From assembly GCF_900446215.1 (NCBI RefSeq), contig NZ_UAQZ01000007.1:310001-374000 (forward strand): a stretch of 64,000 bases of DNA. The letters run 5' to 3'. This document shows positions 36,769 to 45,038 of this stretch, in pieces. The stretch's first letter is position 1. Each line of letters begins with the position of its first letter. This DNA comes from Burkholderia cenocepacia. Its GTDB lineage: Bacteria > Pseudomonadota > Gammaproteobacteria > Burkholderiales > Burkholderiaceae. A program made the position numbers and the translations under genes. Below the pieces are notes generated by a model. It worked only from the letters and a program-made list of their open reading frames with translations. It made no database searches and was not told the origin of the DNA.

Positions 36769-37262
36769 TTTATGTGTTTGACACCAGTTCCATTCGATCG
36801 TTGCAACATTTCTATCCGCGTGTGTTCCGAAGTATCTGGCAGGGCATCGAAAAGCTCGTGGGTCAGAGGCGATTGATTTCGACTAGAGAAGTGTTGAACG
36901 AGATCGAGCGACAGGCTGTCAGTGCAGATGTATTGACGTGGGTGAAAGGCAACCGATCACTGTTCACGACGCCGAGCGCGGACGAATTGCGGTTTGTCGC
37001 TTCGATTTTGCAGATCAAACATTTTCAGGCACTTATCGGTCAACAGCAGCGACTCAAAGGGACGCCAGTCGCTGATCCGTTCGTTATAGCGTGCGCCAAG
37101 GTCTGTCTGGGGACGGTTGTGACGGAAGAGGGATGGTTGCATGCGGGCGACGGACTTGTGCCTAAACCGCATGCAGCGAAGATACCCAATGTATGCGCGC
37201 ATTTCGAAATCCCATGCATTGATCTCGAAGAATTCATGCATCAGCAGGATTGGCAGTTCTGA
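36765..37262 (+). CDS. DUF4411 PIN-like protein, probable toxin partner
   Basis: A 165-residue protein of the DUF4411 family, which is related to PIN ribonucleases. It begins MIYVFDTSSIRSL, with Asp6 in the usual first acidic position, and later has a Glu in EVLNEIERQ and an Asp in VADPFVIACAK; these are candidate metal-binding residues. The start overlaps the stop of the XRE-ImmA gene. The pair is arranged like a toxin-antitoxin operon with the antitoxin first. The target RNA, if any, is unknown. Low GC and no link to the flanking metabolic genes suggest horizontal acquisition. Confidence 0.75.
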   Translation: MIYVFDTSSIRSLQHFYPRVFRSIWQGIEKLVGQRRLISTREVLNEIERQAVSADVLTWVKGNRSLFTTPSADELRFVASILQIKHFQALIGQQQRLKGTPVADPFVIACAKVCLGTVVTEEGWLHAGDGLVPKPHAAKIPNVCAHFEIPCIDLEEFMHQQDWQF

Positions 37263-37272
37263 CCGACAAGCA

Positions 37273-37998
37273 TCAACTCATCGAGAACAGCTTTCCCCAC
37301 CGCGCCAGCACGCCCGTATCGACGCCGGCCATCCGCAACGCCTTCCACACGACCGTCGACACCGTGTCGTAAGCCGCGATGCCCGTCGCCTGTTCGAACG
37401 GCCCGGCCAGATGCGCGGCATGCAGGTTCGTGCAGAACGTCGCCACCGCATCCGGCCGCGCCTGTGCCGTCTTGCGCATCAACGCCGCGAGCTGCGTATC
37501 GGGCACGTCCGCGAAGCTGGCGTTGTCGCGCAGCCCGAGATGCCGTTCGGCCACGCAGTCGATGCCGAGCTGCGCATACTGACGCACGATCCGTTGCTGC
37601 ACGTCGTCGAGATATGGCGTGACGAGGCCGAGCCGCCGCACGCCGGTGCGCTCGAGCAACTCGTTCAGCGCGAGCACCGACGTCGTCGCCGGGATGCCGG
37701 TCGCTTTTTCGATGCCGCGGCACAGCGCGGCATCGCGTTCGAAGCCGAGCCAGCCGGCCGACGTGCCGCTCCAGCCGATCACGTCGACGCGCGCGTCGGC
37801 GAGCTGCCGCGCCGCGACGAGGATGTGCGCCGCGTCGAACTGGTCGAGCGCGGCCGCGCTGAGCGCGATCTCGGTCACGGTGAAGCGCGCGAAATGCACG
37901 CTGACGTGTGGCAGGCCGGCGACGATCGCGCTCGTCAGCGGCTCGAGCGCGGTGTTCGACGACGGCGTCAGGATGCCGATGCGGATGCGCGGATTCAT
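37273..37998 (-). CDS. Arylmalonate-decarboxylase/maleate-isomerase family protein
   Basis: A 241-residue Asp/Glu-racemase-superfamily protein with N-terminal GILTPSSNT, shared by maleate isomerases and arylmalonate decarboxylase (AMDase). The first active-site cysteine of racemases and isomerases is absent: that region reads GWSGTSAG (Gly78-Thr79-Ser80). The second, Cys189 in FCTNL, is present, and Tyr129 follows in VTPYL. A Gly-Thr-Ser, Tyr and single late Cys is the AMDase arrangement, so decarboxylation of a malonate-like acid is as likely as isomerisation. The ATG at 37998 starts 14 bp after the deaminase stop; it is the last gene of an eight-gene operon. Its 3' end faces the PIN gene, 10 bp away. 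Confidence 0.75.
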   Translation of the reverse strand: MNPRIRIGILTPSSNTALEPLTSAIVAGLPHVSVHFARFTVTEIALSAAALDQFDAAHILVAARQLADARVDVIGWSGTSAGWLGFERDAALCRGIEKATGIPATTSVLALNELLERTGVRRLGLVTPYLDDVQQRIVRQYAQLGIDCVAERHLGLRDNASFADVPDTQLAALMRKTAQARPDAVATFCTNLHAAHLAGPFEQATGIAAYDTVSTVVWKALRMAGVDTGVLARWGKLFSMS

Positions 37999-38012
37999 CG
38001 GATGGCCTCCGC

Positions 38013-39395
38013 TCAGTCGAGCAACTGCCGCACCGCGGCGACGGCCGCACGGCGCAACGCGGCAAGGTCGAGCCCCGGGATCTCGCCGTTGTCCACCACG
38101 ATCCGACCGTTCACGATGTTGTACTTCACCGGCGCGGGCTCGCCGGCCGCCACCGGCGCGATCGCATGGTCGTGGAAACCGTTGAAGCGCGGTCCGCTCA
38201 CGTCGTACAGCACGAGATCGGCGGCTTGTCCGACCCCGAGCGTGCCGACCGCATCCAGCCCGAGCACGCGGGCGCCGCCTTGCGTGCCCCAATGCAGCAC
38301 GTCCTCGATCGTGGTGGCCGACGCGCCGTGCGCCGCGCGATGCACGAGCCACGCGAAATTCGCCTCGTGCGTCATGCTGCCCGATTCGTTCGACGCGACG
38401 CCGTCGACGCCCAGCGACACCGGCACGCCGGTCGCCGCCATGCGCGGCGCGGGCGCGATGCCGCTGCCGAGCCGTGCATTGCTGACGGGGCAGTGCGAGC
38501 AGCCGGTGCCGGTGTCCGCGAGCATCGCGATCTCGCTCGCCTCGAGATGAACGAGGTGCGCGAACCACACGTCCGGGCCGAGCCATTCGCGCTCGGCGAC
38601 GAATTCGACGGGCAGCTTGCCGTAGCGCTCGCGGCAGAAATCGACGTAGCGGGTCGTCTCGGACAGGTGCGAATGCAGCCGCAGACCCATGCCGCGCGCC
38701 GCCCGCGCGACTTCCGGCAGCAGGTCCGGCGGCAGCGAGAAGGTCGGCGTCGTCGGCGCGACGACCACGCGGCGCATCGATGCCGCGCCCGCGTCGTGAT
38801 AGCGCGCCTTCAGCCGTTCGATATCCGCGAGCATCTGATCGAGCGTCTCGGGCTGCAGCGCGGTGCCGGCGAACCCCGGATGATCGCCGGCCGCCTGCAA
38901 TGCGCCGCCGCGGCACAGCACGAAGCGCATGCCGAAGGCGGCGGCTTCGTCGAACAGCAGGTCGCCGGTCTCGGTCGTGCCGCCCGCGTGGTACAGGTAA
39001 TGATGATCGGCGCAGGTCGTCACGCCGGACAGCAGCAGTTCCGCGAAGCCGAGCCGCGCGGCGATGCGCGCGAGCTCCGGCGTGAAGCGGGCGACGCGCG
39101 GATACGGGACGGCGGCAAGCCATGCCTGCAGGTCGGCGTTGATGCCGGCCGGCACGCCTTTCAGCAGGTTCTGGAACAGATGATGGTGCGTGTTGATCCA
39201 GCCCGGATAGACGACGCAATGGCTCGCATCGATCACGCGCTCGCCGGGTAGCGGCGCGAGATCGGGTGCGATCGTCTCGATCCGGCCGTCGCGGATGCGC
39301 AGGTCGGGCCGGCCGAGCCGCGCGGCGTCGCCGGGGTGGCCGCTCATGACCGCGAGCGGGTGGCGGATCAGCAGCGAAGAACAAGGAACGCTCAT
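38013..39395 (-). CDS. Zinc-dependent deaminase (8-oxoguanine/isoxanthopterin deaminase-like amidohydrolase)
   Basis: A 460-residue amidohydrolase of the guanine deaminase/TrzA group. Metal and catalytic residues follow the expected order: His70 and His72 in INTHHHLFQ, the His and Glu of HSHLSET, HCPVSNARL, and the Asp of SLGVDGVASNES. Enzymes of this group hydrolyse the exocyclic amine of purines, pterins or triazines. The neighbouring NCS2 permease gene supports a nucleobase-like substrate. It precedes the AMDase-like gene by 14 bp and follows the permease gene by 87 bp. The exact substrate is open; 8-oxoguanine, isoxanthopterin or a hydroxylated triazine are options. Confidence 0.8.
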   Translation of the reverse strand: MSVPCSSLLIRHPLAVMSGHPGDAARLGRPDLRIRDGRIETIAPDLAPLPGERVIDASHCVVYPGWINTHHHLFQNLLKGVPAGINADLQAWLAAVPYPRVARFTPELARIAARLGFAELLLSGVTTCADHHYLYHAGGTTETGDLLFDEAAAFGMRFVLCRGGALQAAGDHPGFAGTALQPETLDQMLADIERLKARYHDAGAASMRRVVVAPTTPTFSLPPDLLPEVARAARGMGLRLHSHLSETTRYVDFCRERYGKLPVEFVAEREWLGPDVWFAHLVHLEASEIAMLADTGTGCSHCPVSNARLGSGIAPAPRMAATGVPVSLGVDGVASNESGSMTHEANFAWLVHRAAHGASATTIEDVLHWGTQGGARVLGLDAVGTLGVGQAADLVLYDVSGPRFNGFHDHAIAPVAAGEPAPVKYNIVNGRIVVDNGEIPGLDLAALRRAAVAAVRQLLD

Positions 39396-39482
39396 GGTCG
39401 GGTCTCCTCGGATTCGGATAGTCGGGTCACGGGTTGTCGTGCGCCGCGCGCCGCCGTGAGGCCGCGCGTGGCATGAAGCCGG

Positions 39483-40856
39483 TCAGTCGCACTCGCGCGC
39501 CATCGGGCTGCGGGGCGCGGCATCGGCACGGGCATGCGTTTCAACGGGGGCGGCCGCCGGCACGCCGTTGAGCAACGCATTGAGCAGCACCGACACGAGG
39601 CAGGCGATCACGACGCCGCTGTGCAGGAACGGCTGCGTCCAGTTGGGCATGTGCGCGAACACCTTCGGCGCCATCACCGGAATCAGCGCGGTCGCGATCG
39701 TGAAGCCGACGATCAGCACGTTGTAGCGGTTGTTCTCGAAATCGACCTTCGCGAGCGTCTGCACGCCGGCCGCGACGACCACGCCGAACATCGCGATACC
39801 CGCGCCGCCGAGCGCGGCCGACGGCGTCGACGCGACGATCGCGCCGATCTTCGGCACCAGCGCGACGACGCACATCAGCACGCCGCTGACCGCGACGATC
39901 CAGCGGCTGCGCACGCCGGTCAGGATCACGAGCCCGACGTTCTCCATGAACGCGATGAACGGAAACGCGGCGAACGTGCCGGCGATCGCGCTCGCGATGC
40001 CGTTCGCACGCAGCCCGCGCACGACGTCCTCCTCGCTCACCTGTTTCTCGACGATGTCGCCGATCGCGACGAACAGGCCCATCGATTCGACCATCTGCAC
40101 GATCATCACGACGACCATCGTCAGCACCGGCACGATCGCGAACACGGGCGTGCCGAAATGGAACGGGTAGGGCACGGTGAACCACGGCGCGGCCGCGACG
40201 TTCGTGAAGTTGCCCATCCCGAGCGCAATCGCGAGCAGGCTGCCGGCCACCAGCCCGATCAGCACCGACAGGTTGCGCAGGAACGCGTTCGCGAAGCGGT
40301 TGACCGCGAGGATCACGACCGCGACGACGAGCGCGACCGCGAGGAACGACAGCTCGCCGAACTGCAGCTTCGCCGCGTCGCCGCCGCCGGCCCACTGATA
40401 TGCGACCGGAAACAGCTGCAGCCCGATCACGGTGACGATGCAGCCCGTCACGACCGGCGGGAACAGGCGGCGCAGCCGGCCGACCAGCGGCGCCGCGAAG
40501 GTCGTGATGATGCCCGCGCCGATCACCGCGCCGCACACGCCGGCGAACCCGACGCCCGGCGTCAGGCCGATCGCGATCACCGGGCCGACGCTGCTGAACG
40601 CGACGCCCTGCAGGATCGGCAAGCGCACGCCGAGCTTCCACACGCCGACCGTTTGCAGGATCGTCGAGATGCCGGAACAGAACAGCGCGGTGCTGATCAG
40701 CACGGTCGTATCGGCGGGCGACATCTTCAAGGCCGATGCGACGATCAGCGGCACCGCGATCGCGCCGATATACGCGACGAGCATGTGCTGCAGGCCGAGC
40801 GTCAGCATCTGGCGGCGCGGCAGGACCCGATCGACGGGATGTGAAGCAGAGTTCAT
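39483..40856 (-). CDS. NCS2-family xanthine/uracil permease
   Basis: A 457-residue membrane protein with about 12-14 hydrophobic segments. The family motifs are LGLQHMLVAYIGAIAVPLIV near the start, QGVAFSSVGPVIAIG, and the substrate/proton region SAIAGTFAAFPFIAFMENVGLVILTGV in which a conserved Asn-x-Gly follows. NCS2 carriers import purines, pyrimidines or ascorbate-like heterocycles with protons. It sits in the operon between the CobW-type gene and the deaminase gene, so it probably brings in the substrate of the pathway. The ATG at 40856 is 61 bp after the previous stop. Confidence 0.85.
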   Translation of the reverse strand: MNSASHPVDRVLPRRQMLTLGLQHMLVAYIGAIAVPLIVASALKMSPADTTVLISTALFCSGISTILQTVGVWKLGVRLPILQGVAFSSVGPVIAIGLTPGVGFAGVCGAVIGAGIITTFAAPLVGRLRRLFPPVVTGCIVTVIGLQLFPVAYQWAGGGDAAKLQFGELSFLAVALVVAVVILAVNRFANAFLRNLSVLIGLVAGSLLAIALGMGNFTNVAAAPWFTVPYPFHFGTPVFAIVPVLTMVVVMIVQMVESMGLFVAIGDIVEKQVSEEDVVRGLRANGIASAIAGTFAAFPFIAFMENVGLVILTGVRSRWIVAVSGVLMCVVALVPKIGAIVASTPSAALGGAGIAMFGVVVAAGVQTLAKVDFENNRYNVLIVGFTIATALIPVMAPKVFAHMPNWTQPFLHSGVVIACLVSVLLNALLNGVPAAAPVETHARADAAPRSPMARECD

Positions 40857-40917
40857 GGGCGTGTCTCCTGAGGTTCGTTATCGGGCGGGCGCATGGCGCA
40901 CCCGCCTGGCGTGCCCG

Positions 40918-42021
40918 TCAGGCCGCGACCGGCGCGGCGAGACAGGCATGGAAACGGTCGGTCAGCGCGGCGCAATCGAGATCGCGGCCGATGAAAACGA
41001 TGCGCGACGAGCGCGGCTCGCAGCCCCACGCCTGCGCGGCGCGCAGTTCGATCACGCCGTGCACGCCCTGCAGCACGTAGCGCTGCGCGCGACCCTGCAC
41101 GGCGAGGATGCCCTTCATCCGGAACAGGTTCGCGGTGTCGGCGCGGCGCAGCTCGCCGAGCCAGGCTTCGAGCGCGTCGAGATCGACGTCCGCGTCGACT
41201 TCGATGCCGACCGACGATACGCTTGCGTCGTGTTCGTGGTGATCGTCGTGGTCGTCGTGCGGATGATCGCCGTGTGCGTCGTGGCCGTGCGCATGCGTGT
41301 GTTCGTGTTCGTCCGCATGCGGCGCCTCGACCGCCAGCCCGTCGCTCTCGACGAGAATCTGCGCGAATTCGTTCGCGCCGATCCCGAGGATGCGATCGAG
41401 ATCGACCTGCGCGTAGCTCGACGTCACGATCTCGGCGGTGCTGTTCAACTCGCGCAGCCGCGCGGTCAGCGCGCCGACGTCCGTCGCGTCGACGAGATCG
41501 ACCTTGTTGATGACGATGCGGTCCGCGCAGACGATCTGGTCGACCGCCTGGTTGTCGCGGCCGTCGAGCACGAGATCGTCGAGGTGCGCGCGAATGTGCT
41601 TCGCGTCGACCATCGTGACGACCGCATCGAGCGCGACTTCCTTCGCGATCGGATCGTCGAGAAAGAAGGTTTGCGCGACCGGATACGGATCGGCGAGCCC
41701 GCTCGTCTCGACGATGATGTGATCGAGCCGGTCGGGCCGGGCGACCAGCATCCGCACGATCCGCACGAGATCCTCGCGCACCGCGCCCACGCAGCACACG
41801 CAGCCGTTCGTCATCTCGTAGATTTCCTCGGTCGATTCGAGCACGAGGCCGCCGTCGATGCCGATTTCGCCGAACTCGTTCTCGATCACCGCGATCTTGC
41901 GGCCGTGTTTCTCGCGCAGGATATGGTTCAGCAGCGTGGTCTTGCCCGCGCCGAGGAAGCCGGTCAGCACGGTGACCGGAATCTTCTGGACGTCGCTGTG
42001 GGTGGTGTGGATGTGGGTCAT
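40918..42021 (-). CDS. CobW/COG0523-family GTPase, probable zinc metallochaperone
   Basis: A 367-residue G3E GTPase. The P-loop GFLGAGKTT is at 21-29, the metal motif C74-V-C76-C77 in NGCVCC, and NKVD at about 172-175. A His/Asp-rich loop at about 235-264 holds roughly a dozen histidines and joins the GTPase to the C-terminal CobW domain. Such proteins insert zinc or related metals into client enzymes. Its place among at least two zinc-dependent hydrolase genes suggests a dedicated chaperone for them. The start overlaps the UbiX stop (ATGA). No Zur-type site was sought or seen upstream since the gene is internal to the operon. Confidence 0.85.
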   Translation of the reverse strand: MTHIHTTHSDVQKIPVTVLTGFLGAGKTTLLNHILREKHGRKIAVIENEFGEIGIDGGLVLESTEEIYEMTNGCVCCVGAVREDLVRIVRMLVARPDRLDHIIVETSGLADPYPVAQTFFLDDPIAKEVALDAVVTMVDAKHIRAHLDDLVLDGRDNQAVDQIVCADRIVINKVDLVDATDVGALTARLRELNSTAEIVTSSYAQVDLDRILGIGANEFAQILVESDGLAVEAPHADEHEHTHAHGHDAHGDHPHDDHDDHHEHDASVSSVGIEVDADVDLDALEAWLGELRRADTANLFRMKGILAVQGRAQRYVLQGVHGVIELRAAQAWGCEPRSSRIVFIGRDLDCAALTDRFHACLAAPVAA

Positions 42022-42632
42022 GACGCGTCTCCGTTGAGTCGGTTGGGCTGCGGATGGGGCCGTGATTCGCTGTCTTTCCAGCGATGGACGGTGCGGGAAT
42101 CGAGGTCGAACAGGTCGAGCACGCGGCCGAGCGTGTGGTCGATCATCTGCTCGAGCGACGCGGGGCGCGCATAGAACGCCGGCACGGGCGGCGCGACGAT
42201 CGCCCCCATCTCGGTCGCGGCGGCCATGTTGCGCAGGTGCGTGAGCGTGTACGGCGTTTCGCGTGCGAGCAGCACGAGCCGGCGGCGTTCCTTGAGCGCG
42301 ACGTCGGCGGCGCGCGCGATCAGGCCCGCCGACAGCCCGCTCGCGATCTCCGCGAGCGTCTTCATCGAGCACGGCGCGACGATCATCCCGAGCGTGCGGA
42401 ACGAGCCGCTCGCGATCGGCGCGGCGATGTCGTCGCTGCGGTACAGCACGCTCGCGCGCGCGGCGACGTCGGACAGCTTGAAATCGGTCTCGTGCGCCAT
42501 CGTCAGCGCGGCGGCGCGGGACACGACCACGTGCGTCTCGATGTCGAGTTCGCGCAGCAGCGCGAGCAGCCGTATCCCGTACACGAAGCCGGACGCGCCG
42601 CTGATGCCGACCACGAGCCGCCGCGCGCTCAT
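42018..42632 (-). CDS. UbiX-family flavin prenyltransferase
   Basis: A 204-residue UbiX/Pad1-type protein. The N terminus [17 protein letters not shown] is the FMN-binding loop, and [42 protein letters not shown] contains, in separate parts, the conserved Ser, the AAD and the RETP motifs. It makes the prenylated FMN cofactor needed by the UbiD-type decarboxylase encoded just upstream in the operon. It overlaps both neighbours by four bases, which implies coordinated synthesis of cofactor enzyme and decarboxylase. A residual C-terminal extension of about 15 residues is polar. Confidence 0.87.
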   Translation of the reverse strand: MSARRLVVGISGASGFVYGIRLLALLRELDIETHVVVSRAAALTMAHETDFKLSDVAARASVLYRSDDIAAPIASGSFRTLGMIVAPCSMKTLAEIASGLSAGLIARAADVALKERRRLVLLARETPYTLTHLRNMAAATEMGAIVAPPVPAFYARPASLEQMIDHTLGRVLDLFDLDSRTVHRWKDSESRPHPQPNRLNGDAS

Positions 42633-44023
42633 CGCGGCGCTCCGGCGAGTTGCGCGACGAGATGCGCGGCACGCTGCATTGCAGCGTCGCCGACCCGGGC
42701 GCGCACGCCGTCGAAGCGCGCGCCGCGGGTCGCGTCGACGCCCATTCGCGACGTCGTGCCGTCGGCCGACGACGATGGGTCGAGCGGGCTGCCGGGCAGC
42801 CCGTCGACGACGAACAGGTCGCGATGCGGCTGGAAGTGCGTCGCGATCGCCCACAGCACCTGCGCGTCGTCGGTGATGTCGATGTCGCTGTCGACCGCGA
42901 CGACGTTCTTCAGGTACGGGTCCCAGCCGAGCAACGCCAGCATGATCTGGCGCGCCTCGCCGTCGCGCGACTGCTTCAGCGCGACGTAGCAGTGAAAATG
43001 CGTGCCGGAATTCGGATAGTGGATCGCGGTGACGGCCGGAAAGCGCGCCTTGAGCTTCTCGCTCATCTCGGCTTCGCGCGGCAGCCGCGCGAGTGTCAGG
43101 TGTTCCGCGTACGGGCCGCCGACGACGTCGACGAGCCATGCGTCGTCGCGCCGCATCATCGTGTCGACGCGCAGCACGTTGTTGGTCGAGCGATCCGACG
43201 AGTAGCCGGTGAATTCGCCGAACGGGCCTTCTTCGGCGTGAGCATCGGGATCGATCGTGCCCTCGAGCACGAACTCGGCGGCGGCGGGTACGCCGATGCC
43301 GTGGCGCGGCGTGCGCACGAGCTGCAACGGCGCGCCGAACAGCCCGCCCGCGATCGCGCGTTCGTCCGCGCCGAACGGCACGCGCGCGGCGGCCGCGAGC
43401 ATGACGAGCGGATGTGCGCCGATCACCATCGCGACTTTCAGCGTGTCGCCGCGGGCTTTCGCGGTTTGCAGCATCCGCCACAGATGGCCGCGCGAATGCA
43501 GGCTCGTCGCCAGCGCGTTGCGCGCGTGCGGCATCGAGCGGTGATAGCTCAGGTTCGCGATGCCCGTCACCGGATCTTCGGCGACGATCACCGCGTTGGT
43601 CACGTATGGTCCGCGATCGGTTTCGAAGTGGCGGATCATCGGCAGGTGCGCGAGATCGACCGCGTCGCCTTCGACCACATGATCGAGCACGGGGCCGTGC
43701 GGCACGACGACCGGCGCGACGGGCGCGTTCGCGCGCTGCTGCCACGCGTCGAACAGCCCCTTCGCGTCGACGCCGAACAGCCGGCCGATACGCGTGCGGG
43801 ACGCGAAGACGTTGGTGACGAGCGGCGTCGACAGGCCGTCGATGCGCTCGCAGACGAGCATCTCGTGCCGGCCGCGCGCGGCGAGCGACGCGACGACGGC
43901 GGTGACGTCCTGATCGGCGGACAGCGGCTGCGCGATCGTCAGCACGTCGTCCGGAAAGCGTTCGCGATAGGCGGTCGCGAAGTGATGAAAATCCTGCTGC
44001 TCGGCGAAAAGGCTCGACGCCAT
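42629..44023 (-). CDS. UbiD-family prenyl-FMN-dependent decarboxylase
   Basis: A 464-residue UbiD-type (de)carboxylase. The Arg-Glu-Glu catalytic set fits YHRSMPHARN (Arg), EFVLEGTIDP (Glu) and EEGPFGEFTGY (Glu). Other family marks are VIGAHPLV and IHYPNSGTHFHCYVALKQ. These enzymes reversibly decarboxylate aromatic, heteroaromatic or unsaturated acids. Substrate is unknown; the operon also encodes a nucleobase-type permease and a deaminase, so a heteroaromatic acid is a reasonable guess. The stop overlaps the UbiX start. It follows the amidohydrolase gene by 75 bp. Confidence 0.85.
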   Translation of the reverse strand: MASSLFAEQQDFHHFATAYRERFPDDVLTIAQPLSADQDVTAVVASLAARGRHEMLVCERIDGLSTPLVTNVFASRTRIGRLFGVDAKGLFDAWQQRANAPVAPVVVPHGPVLDHVVEGDAVDLAHLPMIRHFETDRGPYVTNAVIVAEDPVTGIANLSYHRSMPHARNALATSLHSRGHLWRMLQTAKARGDTLKVAMVIGAHPLVMLAAAARVPFGADERAIAGGLFGAPLQLVRTPRHGIGVPAAAEFVLEGTIDPDAHAEEGPFGEFTGYSSDRSTNNVLRVDTMMRRDDAWLVDVVGGPYAEHLTLARLPREAEMSEKLKARFPAVTAIHYPNSGTHFHCYVALKQSRDGEARQIMLALLGWDPYLKNVVAVDSDIDITDDAQVLWAIATHFQPHRDLFVVDGLPGSPLDPSSSADGTTSRMGVDATRGARFDGVRARVGDAAMQRAAHLVAQLAGAPR

Positions 44024-44098
44024 GATGCACTCCGTCGGATGCGGAAGGGAAAAGGCCGGACCGCGTGCACGGCGGCACGCGGTCCGGGCGCCGGCGCG

Positions 44099-45004
44099 TT
44101 ACACGTAGGTCGCCGTCAGGCGCTTCTGTGCTTCGTCGAGATCCTTCGGCGGCCTGGTCGGCTCGATGCCGACGAGGCGGGCGATGTTGTTGCCCATGTA
44201 GTCCTCGAGGCCGTCCTCGTCGAGATCCATCCCCTGCGGCGCGGGCCCGCACAGCATTTCCAGCTCGCGCAGCCACATGCCGGGCTCGTTCGGCGGCGAA
44301 TCGGTGCCGAACACGATCTTGTTGCGCGGCAGCTCGCGCGCGAATTCGACGATCCGCGACTGGTAGCACCAGCCCGATTCGCAATACACGTTCGGCGTGT
44401 CCATCGCCATCCAGAACGCTTCGAACGAGTAGTTGCCGCCCGTCTGGATGCCGAAGTGACCGATGATGAAGTTCACCATCGGAAACTCGCGGATGATCGG
44501 GTAGAACTGCGTCGGAATCGTGTACGGCCCGTCGCCCGTATGGATCAGCACGACGGTGTTGTACTTCGCGCACACCTTCATCGCGGGGCGCAGCCAGTCA
44601 AGCGCGCGGTCCGGCCGGTAGCCGTGCATGTTCGCGTGCAGCTTCACCATCTTGAAGCCGTACTCCCTGATGTGGAATTCCAGCTCCGCCGCACCGTTTT
44701 CCGGGCCCCAGCGCGGGTTGTACGTGAAGTTGCCGATGAAGCGGTCGGGGTACTTCTGCGTGAGTTCGGCGATGTACGCCATGTAGTCGCGAATGCCGTC
44801 GCGGCCGCGGCGATTGCCGTCGCGATAGCCGGTGTTGCCGGGCGGCGGCTGGATGAACCCCATGTCGATGCGGCGCGGCTTGCCGTTGATGATGTACGGG
44901 CCGTCCATCATCTTCAGTAGTCGTTCGCCGGTGAACGGTTCGCCGGTATGGCGCCACGCCTCGTCGACGAGGTTGGTGGGGTGCAGGTGCGTATCGATGA
45001 TCAT
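44099..45004 (-). CDS. Amidohydrolase-2 family protein with intact metal site (paralogue 1)
   Basis: A 301-residue ACMSD-like TIM-barrel protein. The metal ligands are present: His6 and His8 in DTHLHP, His155 in IHTGDGP, His183 in IGHFG and Asp235 in FGTDSPP. The family includes decarboxylases of aromatic and pyrimidine acids as well as hydrolases. It is a clear paralogue of the next upstream gene (45039-45941), sharing most motifs in the same order, which points to tandem duplication. It lies between that gene (34 bp) and ubiD (75 bp). Decarboxylation or ring hydrolysis are both possible; substrate unknown. Confidence 0.8.
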   Translation of the reverse strand: MIIDTHLHPTNLVDEAWRHTGEPFTGERLLKMMDGPYIINGKPRRIDMGFIQPPPGNTGYRDGNRRGRDGIRDYMAYIAELTQKYPDRFIGNFTYNPRWGPENGAAELEFHIREYGFKMVKLHANMHGYRPDRALDWLRPAMKVCAKYNTVVLIHTGDGPYTIPTQFYPIIREFPMVNFIIGHFGIQTGGNYSFEAFWMAMDTPNVYCESGWCYQSRIVEFARELPRNKIVFGTDSPPNEPGMWLRELEMLCGPAPQGMDLDEDGLEDYMGNNIARLVGIEPTRPPKDLDEAQKRLTATYV

Positions 45005-45038
45005 GCAATGCTCCGGAATCGGGAGAGAGGGGCGCGCG

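Noticed and set aside
37273..39384. A 703-codon minus-strand open frame spanning two genes
   Set aside because: Only its last 241 codons read as a racemase-superfamily protein. The earlier part is Arg/Ala-rich shadow of the deaminase gene, which has clear motifs in another frame.
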